In this document: positions 33,184 to 41,037 of the stretch, one piece after another
Numbering within the stretch: the stretch's first letter is position 1
How the letters are laid out: every line of letters starts with the position of its first letter
Assembly (NCBI GenBank): GCA_040905805.1
Contig: JBBDQS010000002.1
Coordinates: 14,108-60,416, forward strand
Reading direction: 5' to 3'
Length of the DNA: 46,309 nucleotides
Origin: Egibacteraceae bacterium
GTDB taxonomy: Bacteria > Actinomycetota > Nitriliruptoria > Euzebyales > Egibacteraceae
Position numbers and translations under genes: made by a program
Notes under the pieces: generated by a model
Told to the model about the DNA's origin: nothing
The model's database searches: none
What the model saw: the letters and a program-made list of their open reading frames with translations, nothing else

Positions 33184-34668
33184 ATGCCGGTCATGGGCGA
33201 CCGCACCCTGCCAGAGACGACCATCTTCGAGAAGTCCCGCCCGGGTCGGCGGTCGGCGACCTTCCCCGCGCTCGACGTTCCTGCGGTCGACCCGGCCGCC
33301 GTGCTGCCGGGTGTCGAGCTGGCCGAGGCCATGCCCGCGCTGCCGGAGGTGGGGGAGATGGAGCTGGTGCGCCACTTCACCCGCCTCTCCCACCGCAACC
33401 ACGGGATCGACGTGGGGTTCTACCCGTTGGGGTCGTGCTCCATGAAGTACAACCCGCGGATGGCCGAGACGATCGCCGGGCTGTCCGGCTTCCGCGACCA
33501 GCACCCGTGGGCCCCCGACGCCGCCTGCCAGGGCACGCTCGCCCTGCTCGGCGACCTCCAGCACTGGCTGTGCGCGCTGACAGGCCTGTCTGCGGCGACG
33601 TTCCAGCCCGCCGCCGGCGCCCATGGTGAGCTCACAGGGCTGATGCTGATCCGCGCCTACCACGAGGACCGCGGCGACGCCCGGCGCACCGTCGTCGTCC
33701 CGGACTCCGCGCACGGCACGAACCCGGCGAGCGCGGCGATGTGCGGCTACGACGTCGTCACCGTCCCGTCGGGCCCCGACGGGCTGGTCGACGTGGACGC
33801 GCTCGAGCGCTTGGTGGACGAGCACACCGCGGGCCTCATGCTGACGAACCCCAACACGCTCGGCCTGTTCGAGGTGGAGATCGAGCGGATCGCGGGGATC
33901 TGCCACCGGGCGGGCGCGCTGCTGTACTACGACGGCGCCAACTTCAACGCGATCATGGGTCGGGTCCGCCCGGGCGACATGGGCTTTGACGTCGTGCACC
34001 TGAACGTGCACAAGACCTTCGCGACCCCCCACGGGGGCGGGGGGCCCGGTGCAGGGCCCGTCACCGTGAGCGAGCGCCTCGCGCCGTACCTGCCCGCACC
34101 GTTGCTCGTGCGCGACGCCGACGGCACCTACCGTTGGGACAGCGAGCGCCCCAAGTCCATCGGCCGCCTGCACGGGTTCCACGGCAATGTGGCGGTGCTC
34201 GTGCGGGCCTACAGCTACCTGCTCTACCACGGCCTGGAGGGCCTGCGGGAGGCCAGCTCCCGGGCGGTGCTGAACGCCAACTACGTCGCGGCGCGCGTCG
34301 CGGACCGGCTGCCCCTCGGCTTCGCTCACCATCAGCCGATGCATGAGTTCGTGGCCACCGGCAAGACCTTGAAGGCCCACGGCGTGCGGGTGAGCGATCT
34401 GGCCAAGCGACTGATCGACTACGGCTTCCACCCGCCGACCAACTACTTCCCGCTGATCGTCGAGGAGGCGTTGATGGTCGAGCCGACCGAGACCGAGACC
34501 CCGGAGACCCTGGACGCGTTCGCGGACGCGCTGCGCGCGATCGTGGACGAGGCCGCTTCCGACCCGGACCTTTTGCGGGACGCGCCGACCACGACGCCGG
34601 TCGCGCGTCTGGACGTGGCCCGCGCGGCGCGACACCTCGTGCTGCGCTGGCAACCCGACCGGCCGTAG
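33184..34668 (+). CDS. gcvPB: Glycine decarboxylase subunit 2
   Basis: The 494-aa protein carries the PLP site of the two-subunit P protein: the Lys in LNVHKTFATPHGGGGPG (about residue 278). Other signatures are FYPLGSCSMKYNP, HGELTGLMLIRAYHE, DSAHGTNPASAAMCGY and HGFHGNVAVLVRAYSY. The ATG at 33,184 follows gcvPA directly (stop TAG, GGAGG upstream), so the two subunits are coupled. It is 3 nt from the glycosylase gene after it. Confidence 0.96.
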   Translation: MPVMGDRTLPETTIFEKSRPGRRSATFPALDVPAVDPAAVLPGVELAEAMPALPEVGEMELVRHFTRLSHRNHGIDVGFYPLGSCSMKYNPRMAETIAGLSGFRDQHPWAPDAACQGTLALLGDLQHWLCALTGLSAATFQPAAGAHGELTGLMLIRAYHEDRGDARRTVVVPDSAHGTNPASAAMCGYDVVTVPSGPDGLVDVDALERLVDEHTAGLMLTNPNTLGLFEVEIERIAGICHRAGALLYYDGANFNAIMGRVRPGDMGFDVVHLNVHKTFATPHGGGGPGAGPVTVSERLAPYLPAPLLVRDADGTYRWDSERPKSIGRLHGFHGNVAVLVRAYSYLLYHGLEGLREASSRAVLNANYVAARVADRLPLGFAHHQPMHEFVATGKTLKAHGVRVSDLAKRLIDYGFHPPTNYFPLIVEEALMVEPTETETPETLDAFADALRAIVDEAASDPDLLRDAPTTTPVARLDVARAARHLVLRWQPDRP

Positions 34669-34671
34669 GCG

Positions 34672-35448
34672 GTGCCCGAAGGCCACACGATCCACCGTGC
34701 GGCCCGTGACCACCGCCGCGACCTCGCAGGTCGTGCGGTGGCGGTCTCGTCGCCGCAGGGACGCTTCGCTGCGGGGGCCGCGCGCCTGGACGGGCGCGTG
34801 CTCGTTGACGTCGAGGCGCACGGCAAGCACCTGTTCTACCGCTGGGCGGGGGGCAACGGATCCGGCGACGACACCCTGCACGTGCACCTGGGGCTGATCG
34901 GCGCTTTCCGCAGCTTCTGCGGGCCGGCACCGCCACCCACGGCGGGCACCCGACTCGCGCTGCATGGCGGTCAGGTGACCGTCTACCTGACGGGACCGCT
35001 CGCCTGCGAGCTGACCGATCCTGACGAGGAGGCGCGTCTGCGGGCACGGCTCGGCCCGGATCCGCTGCGCCGCGACGCCGACCCCACCGTCGCGTACGCC
35101 GCGTTGCAGCGCCGGCGCATCCCGATCGGCGCGGCGTTGCTCGACCAGGCGGTGGTCGCCGGCGTGGGCAACGTGTTCCGCGCCGAGGCGCTCTTCGTCT
35201 GCGGCATCGATCCCGCCCGGCCGGCGAACAGCCTGGACCGCGCGGCGTTCGACGCGTTGTGGGCGACCCTGGTGGCGATGCTGCGCAAGGGCGTCCGCCA
35301 GGGGCGCATCGCCACCGTCGGACGCGACGGGCGCTACGTGTACCAGCGCGCCGGGGAGCCGTGCCGTCGGTGCGGGGCGCTGGTCGTCGGACACACGGTG
35401 GCAGGTCGCACGCTGTTCTCGTGTCCCACCTGCCAACGCGGCACTTGA
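34672..35448 (+). CDS. nei2: DNA glycosylase/AP lyase, Nei2 (endonuclease VIII) type
   Basis: The 258-aa product is an Fpg/Nei enzyme that removes oxidised bases. It starts PEGHTIHRAARDH: Pro2 is the catalytic nucleophile (formed after Met removal) and Glu3 the acid, with PEGHT typical of Nei. GKHLFYRW carries the catalytic Lys (about residue 52). The helix-two-turn-helix AGVGNVFRAEALF (about 165) and a C4 zinc finger CRRCG...CPTCQ at the C-terminus complete it. The GTG at 34,672 starts 3 nt after gcvPB, so it rides in the gcv transcript. Confidence 0.93.
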   Translation: MPEGHTIHRAARDHRRDLAGRAVAVSSPQGRFAAGAARLDGRVLVDVEAHGKHLFYRWAGGNGSGDDTLHVHLGLIGAFRSFCGPAPPPTAGTRLALHGGQVTVYLTGPLACELTDPDEEARLRARLGPDPLRRDADPTVAYAALQRRRIPIGAALLDQAVVAGVGNVFRAEALFVCGIDPARPANSLDRAAFDALWATLVAMLRKGVRQGRIATVGRDGRYVYQRAGEPCRRCGALVVGHTVAGRTLFSCPTCQRGT

Positions 35449-35498
35449 GCGCGGCCTGGCGTACGGTGGGCCCTCCGATCACGATAGAAGGCTTGTTC

Positions 35499-36284
35499 AT
35501 GCGTATGGCGAAGTACGTCGCGGTGCTCGCGGCGCTGGCACTGGCGGTCGCTGCCTGCGGTGACGACGCCGCGGACGACACGACCCCCGCGGGCGACGAC
35601 GACGAGGTCTCCGCGCCCGAGGACGACGGACCCGCAGCCGGGCTCGACGACGACGTCGCGGCGGTGGTCAACGACGATGAGATCAGCCTCGATGACGTCG
35701 AGCAGCAGGTCGAGTCCTTCGCCAACAACCCGCAGGTCGCCGAGGCGCTGGAGGGCCCCGAGGGCGAGCAGACCTTGGAGCTCCTGCGGGCACAGGTGGT
35801 CTCGACGATGATCATCAACAAGCTGGCCATCGCGGCAGCCGAGGACCTCGACAACCCGGTCACCGACGAGGACATCGCCGCGGCTCGGGGCGAGCTCGAG
35901 GACGAGACGGGTGGAGCGGAGAACCTGGCGACGGCCCTGGAGGCGGAGGGGATGAGCGAGGACCAGCTCACGGTCCAGCTGCGTGCGCTCGCCGCGCTGC
36001 GCAACATCGAGACCGCGCTCGCCGAGGGGGGCGACGCCGACGAGGACGATGCCGAGGAGGGCGAGGAGGGCGATGCCGAGGAGGGCGAGGAGGGCGATGC
36101 CGAGGAGGGCGACGACCCCGAGACCCTGGCGCAGCGGTTCATCCAGGAGCGCCTGCAAAGCGCCGACGTCGTCATCAACGACGACATCGGCACGTGGGAC
36201 GCCCAGACCGGCCAGGTCACGCCGCCGGGTGGTTTGCCGCAGCAGCAGCCGCAGCCGCAGCAGCAGTCGCCCGCGCCGGAGTAG
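35499..36284 (+). CDS. Lipoprotein, SurA-like N-terminal domain with acidic repeat
   Basis: The 261-aa product has a lipoprotein signal (lipobox VAAC, cleavage before Cys at about residue 20). A SurA-like chaperone domain follows: AAVVNDDEISLDDVEQQVESF (about 50-70), with long helices to about 170. An acidic block of near-repeats (EEGEEGDAE) spans about residues 182-205, then a helix (TLAQRFIQERLQSADV) and a Gln/Pro-rich end. No parvulin prolyl isomerase domain is seen. It is probably an envelope chaperone or peptidase-assembly factor on the outer face. ATG 35,499 and 35,505 are possible; TACGGT (35,462-35,467) is a -10 candidate. Confidence 0.75.
   Translation: MRMAKYVAVLAALALAVAACGDDAADDTTPAGDDDEVSAPEDDGPAAGLDDDVAAVVNDDEISLDDVEQQVESFANNPQVAEALEGPEGEQTLELLRAQVVSTMIINKLAIAAAEDLDNPVTDEDIAAARGELEDETGGAENLATALEAEGMSEDQLTVQLRALAALRNIETALAEGGDADEDDAEEGEEGDAEEGEEGDAEEGDDPETLAQRFIQERLQSADVVINDDIGTWDAQTGQVTPPGGLPQQQPQPQQQSPAPE
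36048..36110. repeat. 24-bp tandem repeat in the lipoprotein gene
   Basis: Two perfect 24-bp units (36,048-36,071 and 36,072-36,095) and a partial third encode the 8-residue unit DAEEGEEG. The number of units may vary between strains. Confidence 0.8.
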
Positions 36285-36309
36285 GCACGCGGGCGGGCCG
36301 CCAGGGGCC

Positions 36310-36331
36310 CCGGGCGCCTCAGGCCGCCCGG
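36310..36331. terminator. GC-rich hairpin between convergent genes
   Basis: CCGGGCGCC-TCA-GGCCGCCCGG forms a stem with one bulged base, spanning the end of pepA (stop at 36,319). It lies in the convergent gap after the SurA-like lipoprotein. No T-tract is present. Confidence 0.35.
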
Positions 36332-37803
36332 CGCTCCAGCCAGGCCAGCAGGGTGCGCACGCCGAACCCGGTGGCGCCCGGGGGCAGGTGCCCCCCGGCG
36401 AGCTCGGTCGGCAGGAACGCCGGACCGGCGATGTCCAGGTGCGCCCACGCCCGGTCCCCGGTGAACCGACGCAGGAACAGCCCGCCGATGATGGCGCCGC
36501 CCCCAGCGCCGTCACCGGTGTTGTTGCAGTCGGCGACGGGGCTGTCGAGCAGGTGCTCCAGCGACGACCACAGGGGCAGAGGCCAGACGTCCTCGCCGGC
36601 GATCTCCGCGGCCTGGCGCAGGGAGGCGACGAGGTCGGGATCGGTGCCCATCAGCGCGGCCGCGTAGCGCCCGACCGCCCCGACGGCTGACCCGGTGAGC
36701 GTGGCGAGGTCCACCATGGCGTCAGGCTCCAGTCCCGCGCTGTAGTCCAGGGCGTCGGCGAGCACCAGGCGTCCCTCGGCGTCGGTGTCGAGCACCTCGA
36801 CGGTGCGGCCGCCGTGGATGGTGACCACGTCGCCCGGTCGTTGGGCCGTGCCGTCGGGCATGTTCTCGGCGAGGGGCAGCACGGCCGTGACGTCCAGGCG
36901 GATGCCGAGGTCGCCCAGGGCGGAGCAGGTCGCCGCGACCGCTGCCGCGCCGGCCATGTCCGCCTTCATCTCGTCCATGGCGCCGTCGCGCTTGAGCGAC
37001 AGGCCACCGGTGTCGAACGTGATGCCCTTGCCGATCAGGACCACGTGGCCGAGCGGGTCGGGGGGGCGGTACCGCAGCTCCACCAACCGGGGCGGGGCAG
37101 CCGACCCGGCCCCGACCGCGAGGACTCCTCCGAACCCGTCGCGGGCCAAGCGATCCTCGTCGAGGACCACCGCCTCGCAGCACTCGGCGGCGAGCTCGGC
37201 GACCGCTGCGGCCAGCGCCGCCGGGCGCTTGCGATCCGGGGGGAGATTGACGAGGTCGCGTGCCGCGAGGGTCGCGCGGGCGTAGATGTCCGCACGACGC
37301 ACGGCCAGCCGGGCCTCCGACAGGCGGCCGGAGGGGGTCAGGATGATGATCTCCCGCAGCCGGACGGGCTCCGGGTCGCTCTTGAACCGCAGGTCGCGGT
37401 AGGCGCCGAGGTGGAAGCCCTCGGCCACCGCCTCCACCGCCGCGCTGGTGCTGTGGACCTCGGCGAGGGTGGTGGCAACCCGGCGGAACCTGGTGCAGGC
37501 GCTCGCCGCCACCCCGGCGGCGCGGCGCAGGCGGGCCGGGTCGGTCTCGTTTATCCGCCCGAGACCGACGAACAGCACCCCGTGGCACCGCAACGTCGCG
37601 TCGCTGTCAGCTGGCGCGGCGAGCAGCAGGTGCTGGCCGATATCGCCGCGGAAGTCGGGCGTGATCGGCAGGTCCTCGAGCCCCAGGGCCGCCAGGGCGA
37701 GCTTCGCGCCAGGCCCCTCGATCCCACCCTTGAAGACGGGGACGACGACCACGTCGGCGCGCACTTCGCGGGGGTCGGCCGCCTCGGCAGTCACCTTCAG
37801 CAC
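36319..37803 (-). CDS. pepA: Leucyl aminopeptidase (M17)
   Basis: The cytosolic zinc/manganese exopeptidase has 494 aa with a typical N-terminal macro-like domain and the C-terminal catalytic domain. Metal-binding and active-site segments are GKGITFDTGGLSLK (Lys, Asp), MKADMAGAAAV, and DTDAEGRLVLADAL, where the usual family signature is NTDAEGRL; the first Asn is Asp here, which is conservative. PLPLW and GDRAWAHLDIAG follow. GTG start at 37,803. TATACT (37,844-37,839, minus strand) is a strong -10. The gene lies 82 nt after gpmA in the same direction and probably has its own transcript. Confidence 0.94.
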   Translation of the reverse strand: MLKVTAEAADPREVRADVVVVPVFKGGIEGPGAKLALAALGLEDLPITPDFRGDIGQHLLLAAPADSDATLRCHGVLFVGLGRINETDPARLRRAAGVAASACTRFRRVATTLAEVHSTSAAVEAVAEGFHLGAYRDLRFKSDPEPVRLREIIILTPSGRLSEARLAVRRADIYARATLAARDLVNLPPDRKRPAALAAAVAELAAECCEAVVLDEDRLARDGFGGVLAVGAGSAAPPRLVELRYRPPDPLGHVVLIGKGITFDTGGLSLKRDGAMDEMKADMAGAAAVAATCSALGDLGIRLDVTAVLPLAENMPDGTAQRPGDVVTIHGGRTVEVLDTDAEGRLVLADALDYSAGLEPDAMVDLATLTGSAVGAVGRYAAALMGTDPDLVASLRQAAEIAGEDVWPLPLWSSLEHLLDSPVADCNNTGDGAGGGAIIGGLFLRRFTGDRAWAHLDIAGPAFLPTELAGGHLPPGATGFGVRTLLAWLERRAA

Positions 37804-37885
37804 GACACAGGCCCTTCGATCTCGGTTGGGGGCGAGGAAGTATAGGCGCGACGACCGTGCCGCAGCCCGAGGGCCGGGCGTCCAC

Positions 37886-38497
37886 CTACGCCAGGATGCG
37901 CTTGCCCACGGGCTTGCCCGCGGTCATCTCGTAGACCAGCGGCACGCCCGTGGCGATCTCCAGGCTGGTGACCGCCTCGTCATCCAGGTCGTCGAGCTCC
38001 TTCACGATGGCCCGCAGGGAGTTGCCGTGGGCGCTGACCAGGACGACGTCGTGCGCCATGGTCGCGGGGACGATCTCGGTGTCGAAGTACGGCAACGTCC
38101 GGGTGGTCGTGTCCTTGAGGCTCTCGCCCCCCGGCAGGTCCACGTCGTAGCCCCGCCGCCAGGTGTGGACCTGCGCCTCGCCGAACTCCCGGCGGGCCTC
38201 GTCCTTGTTGCGTCCGGTCAGGGCGCCGTAGAAGCGCTCGTTCAGCTGCCACGCCTGGATCTGCGGAAGCTCGTCCTGGCCCAGTGCCTGCAACACGATG
38301 CGCCCGGTGTCGATGGCGCGGACCAGCGTCGAGGTGTAGGCCACGTCGACGCGCAGTCCCTCGGCGGCCAGCCGCGCGCCCGCCCCCTGCGCCTCTTGCC
38401 GGCCGGTGTCGGACAGCGGGCAGTCGACCCAGCCGGTGAAGCGGTTCTCGGCGTTCCAGGTGGACTGACCGTGGCGAATCAGGATGAGTTGGGCCAT
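37886..38497 (-). CDS. gpmA: 2,3-bisphosphoglycerate-dependent phosphoglycerate mutase
   Basis: The glycolytic enzyme interconverts 3- and 2-phosphoglycerate. The 203-aa product has the phosphohistidine motif LIRHGQSTWNAENRFTGW (His about 9), the ERFYGALTG segment (acid Glu) and the late HGNSLRAIV with the second catalytic His. It is shorter than the 245-250 aa of most GpmA proteins, mainly by lacking parts of the C-terminal region. TAGGGT (38,511-38,506, minus strand) ends 8 nt before the ATG, suggesting a leaderless message. It is divergent from the desaturase gene. Confidence 0.92.
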   Translation of the reverse strand: MAQLILIRHGQSTWNAENRFTGWVDCPLSDTGRQEAQGAGARLAAEGLRVDVAYTSTLVRAIDTGRIVLQALGQDELPQIQAWQLNERFYGALTGRNKDEARREFGEAQVHTWRRGYDVDLPGGESLKDTTTRTLPYFDTEIVPATMAHDVVLVSAHGNSLRAIVKELDDLDDEAVTSLEIATGVPLVYEMTAGKPVGKRILA

Positions 38498-38524
38498 GAA
38501 CGGGAACCCTACCCATGTAGGCGG

Positions 38525-38567
38525 TTGCGCGCGAACCTACGGACGCGTAGGTTACGGTTGCGTAACC
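38525..38567 (+). promoter_or_regulatory. Desaturase promoter with two overlapping palindromes
   Basis: TTGCGC (38,525-38,530), a 17-nt spacer and TAGGTT (38,548-38,553) form a promoter. A perfect palindrome AACCTACG-N4-CGTAGGTT (38,534-38,553) covers the spacer and the -10 box. A second, GGTTACG-N4-CGTAACC (38,550-38,567), overlaps it by four bases. Both share TACG-N4-CGTA, the form expected of TetR-type operators. A shorter CCTAC-N4-GTAGG (38,508-38,521) lies over the gpmA -10 region. Confidence 0.6.
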
Positions 38568-38600
38568 ACTTCTTCCGCCCCACGCCAGGAGGCGCCCCAC

Positions 38601-39548
38601 ATGCCAACGCGAACCACCGACCGGGACCTGCTCGTCGAGCTGGAGCCCAAAGCGGCCGAGCTGCTCAACCGCCACGAGAAGGTGGCGAAGGAGTGGTTCC
38701 CCCACGAGTACGTCCCATGGAGCCTGGGTCGGGACTTCCCCGCCTTCTTCGAGGGCGGCGACGACTGGACCCCCGATCAGCCTCGGCTGACCGGCGTGGC
38801 CCAGACCGCGTTCGAGGTGAACCTTCTGACCGAGGACAACCTGCCGAGCTACCACCGTGAGATCCACGAGATGTTCGGTGCTGGCGACGGTGCGTGGATC
38901 AACTGGGCGAACCGCTGGACGGCCGAGGAGAACCGGCACGGCATCGTCCTGCGCGACTACTTGGTCGTCACCCGCAACATCGACCCCGTCGAGCTCGAGC
39001 GCCAGCGTATGAAGACGATGGAGGCCGGCTACGACCGCGAGGACAAGGACGCGCTGCGCGGCATGGCCTACGTGGCCTTCCAGGAGCTCGCGACCCGGAT
39101 CAGCCACCGCAACACCGGGATGTACTCCCAGGACCCCGTCGCCGACCGGATCATGTCGCGCATCTCCGCCGACGAGAACCTGCACATGATCTTCTACCGC
39201 GACATGCTCCACGCTGCCCTGCGGATCGACCCCTCGCGCACGGTCGAGGCCGTCACGGCCGAGGTCCTGGACTTCGCGATGCCCGGTGCGGTGATCGAGG
39301 GCTTCCAGCGCAAGGCCGTGCAGATCGCCAACGCCGGGATCTACGACCTGCGCATCCACCACGACGAGATCCTGTGGCCGCTGCTGCGCCACTGGGGCAT
39401 CTTCGGCCTCGAGGGTCTCGACGAGGGTGGCGAGAAGGCCCGCCAGGAGCTGGCTGCGCACCTCGAGAGCCTGGACAAGTCGGCCACCCGCTTCGAGGAG
39501 AAGCGCGCCGCCCGCGCCGCCAGGGCCGCCGAGAAGGCGTCTGCCTGA
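38601..39548 (+). CDS. Acyl-ACP desaturase, ferritin-like diiron type
   Basis: The enzyme introduces a double bond into acyl-ACP with O2 and electrons from a ferredoxin system. The 315-aa product has the two diiron motifs of the family, EENRHG (about residue 113) and DENLHM (about 195), and the helical core WANRWTAEENRHGIVLRDYL. WFPHEYVPWSLGRDF at the start is typical of the actinobacterial DesA1/DesA2-like group. The C-terminus (last 25 residues) is charged and helical. AGGAGG at 38,587-38,592 precedes the ATG at 38,601 and separates it from two in-frame upstream codons. Probably regulated through the palindromes in its promoter. Confidence 0.92.
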   Translation: MPTRTTDRDLLVELEPKAAELLNRHEKVAKEWFPHEYVPWSLGRDFPAFFEGGDDWTPDQPRLTGVAQTAFEVNLLTEDNLPSYHREIHEMFGAGDGAWINWANRWTAEENRHGIVLRDYLVVTRNIDPVELERQRMKTMEAGYDREDKDALRGMAYVAFQELATRISHRNTGMYSQDPVADRIMSRISADENLHMIFYRDMLHAALRIDPSRTVEAVTAEVLDFAMPGAVIEGFQRKAVQIANAGIYDLRIHHDEILWPLLRHWGIFGLEGLDEGGEKARQELAAHLESLDKSATRFEEKRAARAARAAEKASA

Positions 39549-39574
39549 CCGCAGGGCAGGGTGAGCACCTCGGC

Positions 39575-39580
39575 TAGGCT
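39575..39580 (+). promoter_or_regulatory. -10 box, leaderless, of the HAD gene
   Basis: TAGGCT ends 8 nt before the ATG at 39,589 and no ribosome site intervenes. It repeats the CGGCTAGGCT context seen before the pgsA-like gene (24,833-24,842). Confidence 0.5.
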
Positions 39581-39588
39581 GTGCGGCC

Positions 39589-40248
39589 ATGCCGCCGCCG
39601 GCGCCCCCGTTTCCCCCCGACGCTGTCGTGTTCGACCTCGACGGGCTGCTGGTCGACTCCGAGGATGCCTGGGCGCGCGCCAGCCGCCGGGTGGTGGAGG
39701 ACCTCGGTGGGTGCTGGCAGGACGCGGTGCACCGTCGGCTGCTCGGCTCGGGGCCGGCTGAGGCCGCCCGCATCGTCGCCGGCTACCTCGGCGGCGGCCA
39801 CGACCCGGAGGCGGTCGCCGCCCGGATGCTGGCGGCGGCCGAGGCCGAGTTCGCCAACGGGCTGGTCGCCCGTCCGGGTGCCCTGGCCCTGGTCAGGGCC
39901 CTGCACGGGCGCCTGCCGCTGGGGGTGGCGACGAACTCCGTGCGGGTGCTGGCCGAGCGGGCGCTGGAATCGGTGGCGCTCTCGAGCTGGTTCGAGACGC
40001 TGGTGTGCGCCGACGACGTCGCGGCGCCCAAGCCGGCCCCCGACCCCTATCTGCTCGCGTGCGCCAACTGCGACGCCAGGCCTGGGCGGTCGGTGGCGCT
40101 GGAGGACTCCCCGGCGGGCTCGCACGCCGCCCAGCGCGCCGGCCTGTGGGTGATCGGTTGCCCCTCCCTGCCGGGGGTGGTCCTGCCGGCAGCGGATGTG
40201 GTGGTTGCGAGCCTCGCCGACGTCGACGCGGCCGTGCTGGCTCCGTAA
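39589..40248 (+). CDS. HAD-family phosphatase, beta-phosphoglucomutase-like
   Basis: The 219-aa product is a haloacid dehalogenase superfamily enzyme. Motif I is VFDLDGLLVDSE (nucleophile Asp and DxD, residues 13-24), motif II VATNS (about 106), and motif III/IV are KPAPDPYLLA (Lys about 146) and ALEDSPAGSHAAQRAGL. The alpha-helical cap after motif I marks the beta-phosphoglucomutase or YcjU-type class. It probably dephosphorylates a small sugar phosphate or similar metabolite; substrate unknown. Copy C of the repeat lies directly after the stop. Confidence 0.88.
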   Translation: MPPPAPPFPPDAVVFDLDGLLVDSEDAWARASRRVVEDLGGCWQDAVHRRLLGSGPAEAARIVAGYLGGGHDPEAVAARMLAAAEAEFANGLVARPGALALVRALHGRLPLGVATNSVRVLAERALESVALSSWFETLVCADDVAAPKPAPDPYLLACANCDARPGRSVALEDSPAGSHAAQRAGLWVIGCPSLPGVVLPAADVVVASLADVDAAVLAP

Positions 40249-40252
40249 CTCC

Positions 40253-40330
40253 ATGGCGGTCGCTGCGCGACCGCCCCACCCGGCACAGCTGAGAATCGGC
40301 CTCGCAAGCTCGGCCGATTCACGAATCAGC
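40253..40330 (+). repeat. Structured intergenic repeat, copy C
   Basis: About 78 bp in the gap between the stops of the HAD gene and the convergent TetR gene. It has the same first stem (arms GGCGGTCGC/GCGACCGCC) as copies A and B. Its second stem is perfect: GAATCGGCC/GGCCGATTC around the conserved loop TCGCAAGCTC. One pair is G-C where copy A has C-G, a compensatory change. Its end includes the TGA of the TetR gene. Confidence 0.8.
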
Positions 40331-40937
40331 CGGGGCGGGTGGCGGGGTCGCGCGGCAGTCGGGACAGCCCGACGTAGGCCAGCGCGGAGATGTGCGAGGC
40401 CACGGTCTCCTTGTCGGGCTCGCGCACCTCGCTCCACCATGCGCCCACGTGCACGACCATGCCGATCAGGGCACGGGCGTAGAGCGGCACGGTCGCCGGA
40501 TCCAGACCCGACGCGACGAAGAAGCCCGCGAGCACGTCCTCGGCCTTCGACGCCACGTCGGACAGCAGTCCGGCCAACCCACCCCCGGCGAATCCCGACG
40601 GCGAGTCGCGGGTCAGCACCCGGAAGCCGTCGGGGTCGGCCTCGATGTAGTCGAGGAAGGCCGCCGCGCTGGCCTGGACCTGGTCGCGGGGACCGATGTC
40701 GGGGCCGAGCCGGGCGGTGATCATCTCCAGCAGCCGGCGGGTCTCGCGGTCGACGACGACCGCGTACAGGCCCTCCTTGCCGCCGAAGTGCTCGTAGACG
40801 ATCGGCTTGGAGACCTTCGCCCGCGCGGCGATCTCCTCGATCGAGGCGCCGAGGTAGCCGTGCTCGGCGAACACCTGCTTGGCGACGCCGACGAGCTGGT
40901 TGCGGCGCTGGCTCGCGGTCATGCGCCCCTCGCTCAT
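40326..40937 (-). CDS. TetR-family transcriptional regulator
   Basis: The 203-aa product has a TetR helix-turn-helix: RRNQLVGVAKQVFAEHGYLG and ASIEEIAARAKVSKPIVYEHFGGKEGLY. The C-terminal ligand domain (FLDYIEADPDGFRVLTRD, SGLDPATVPLYARALIGMVV) recalls the FasR-type lipid regulators of mycobacteria. It sits about 0.8 kb downstream of the desaturase gene, whose promoter has TetR-like palindromes, so it could be that regulator, but this is inference. TACGTT (minus strand, about 40,949-40,944) is close to the start, and a GCACCGGTGC palindrome (40,950-40,959) may be its own operator. Confidence 0.85.
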   Translation of the reverse strand: MSEGRMTASQRRNQLVGVAKQVFAEHGYLGASIEEIAARAKVSKPIVYEHFGGKEGLYAVVVDRETRRLLEMITARLGPDIGPRDQVQASAAAFLDYIEADPDGFRVLTRDSPSGFAGGGLAGLLSDVASKAEDVLAGFFVASGLDPATVPLYARALIGMVVHVGAWWSEVREPDKETVASHISALAYVGLSRLPRDPATRPG

Positions 40938-41037
40938 CGGTGCAACGTAGCACCGGTGCGTGTCCGACCCCGACCACGGCCATCATGCCCACACAACCCG
41001 CCCCTGTGTGGCGGTGCGAGCGGGGGTCCGTGGACGG

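Noticed and set aside
33178-36448. Long minus-strand ORFs of 752 and 795 codons
   Set aside because: They oppose gcvPB, nei2 and the lipoprotein gene, which have recognisable motifs; composition is Arg/Ala/Pro-rich shadow type.
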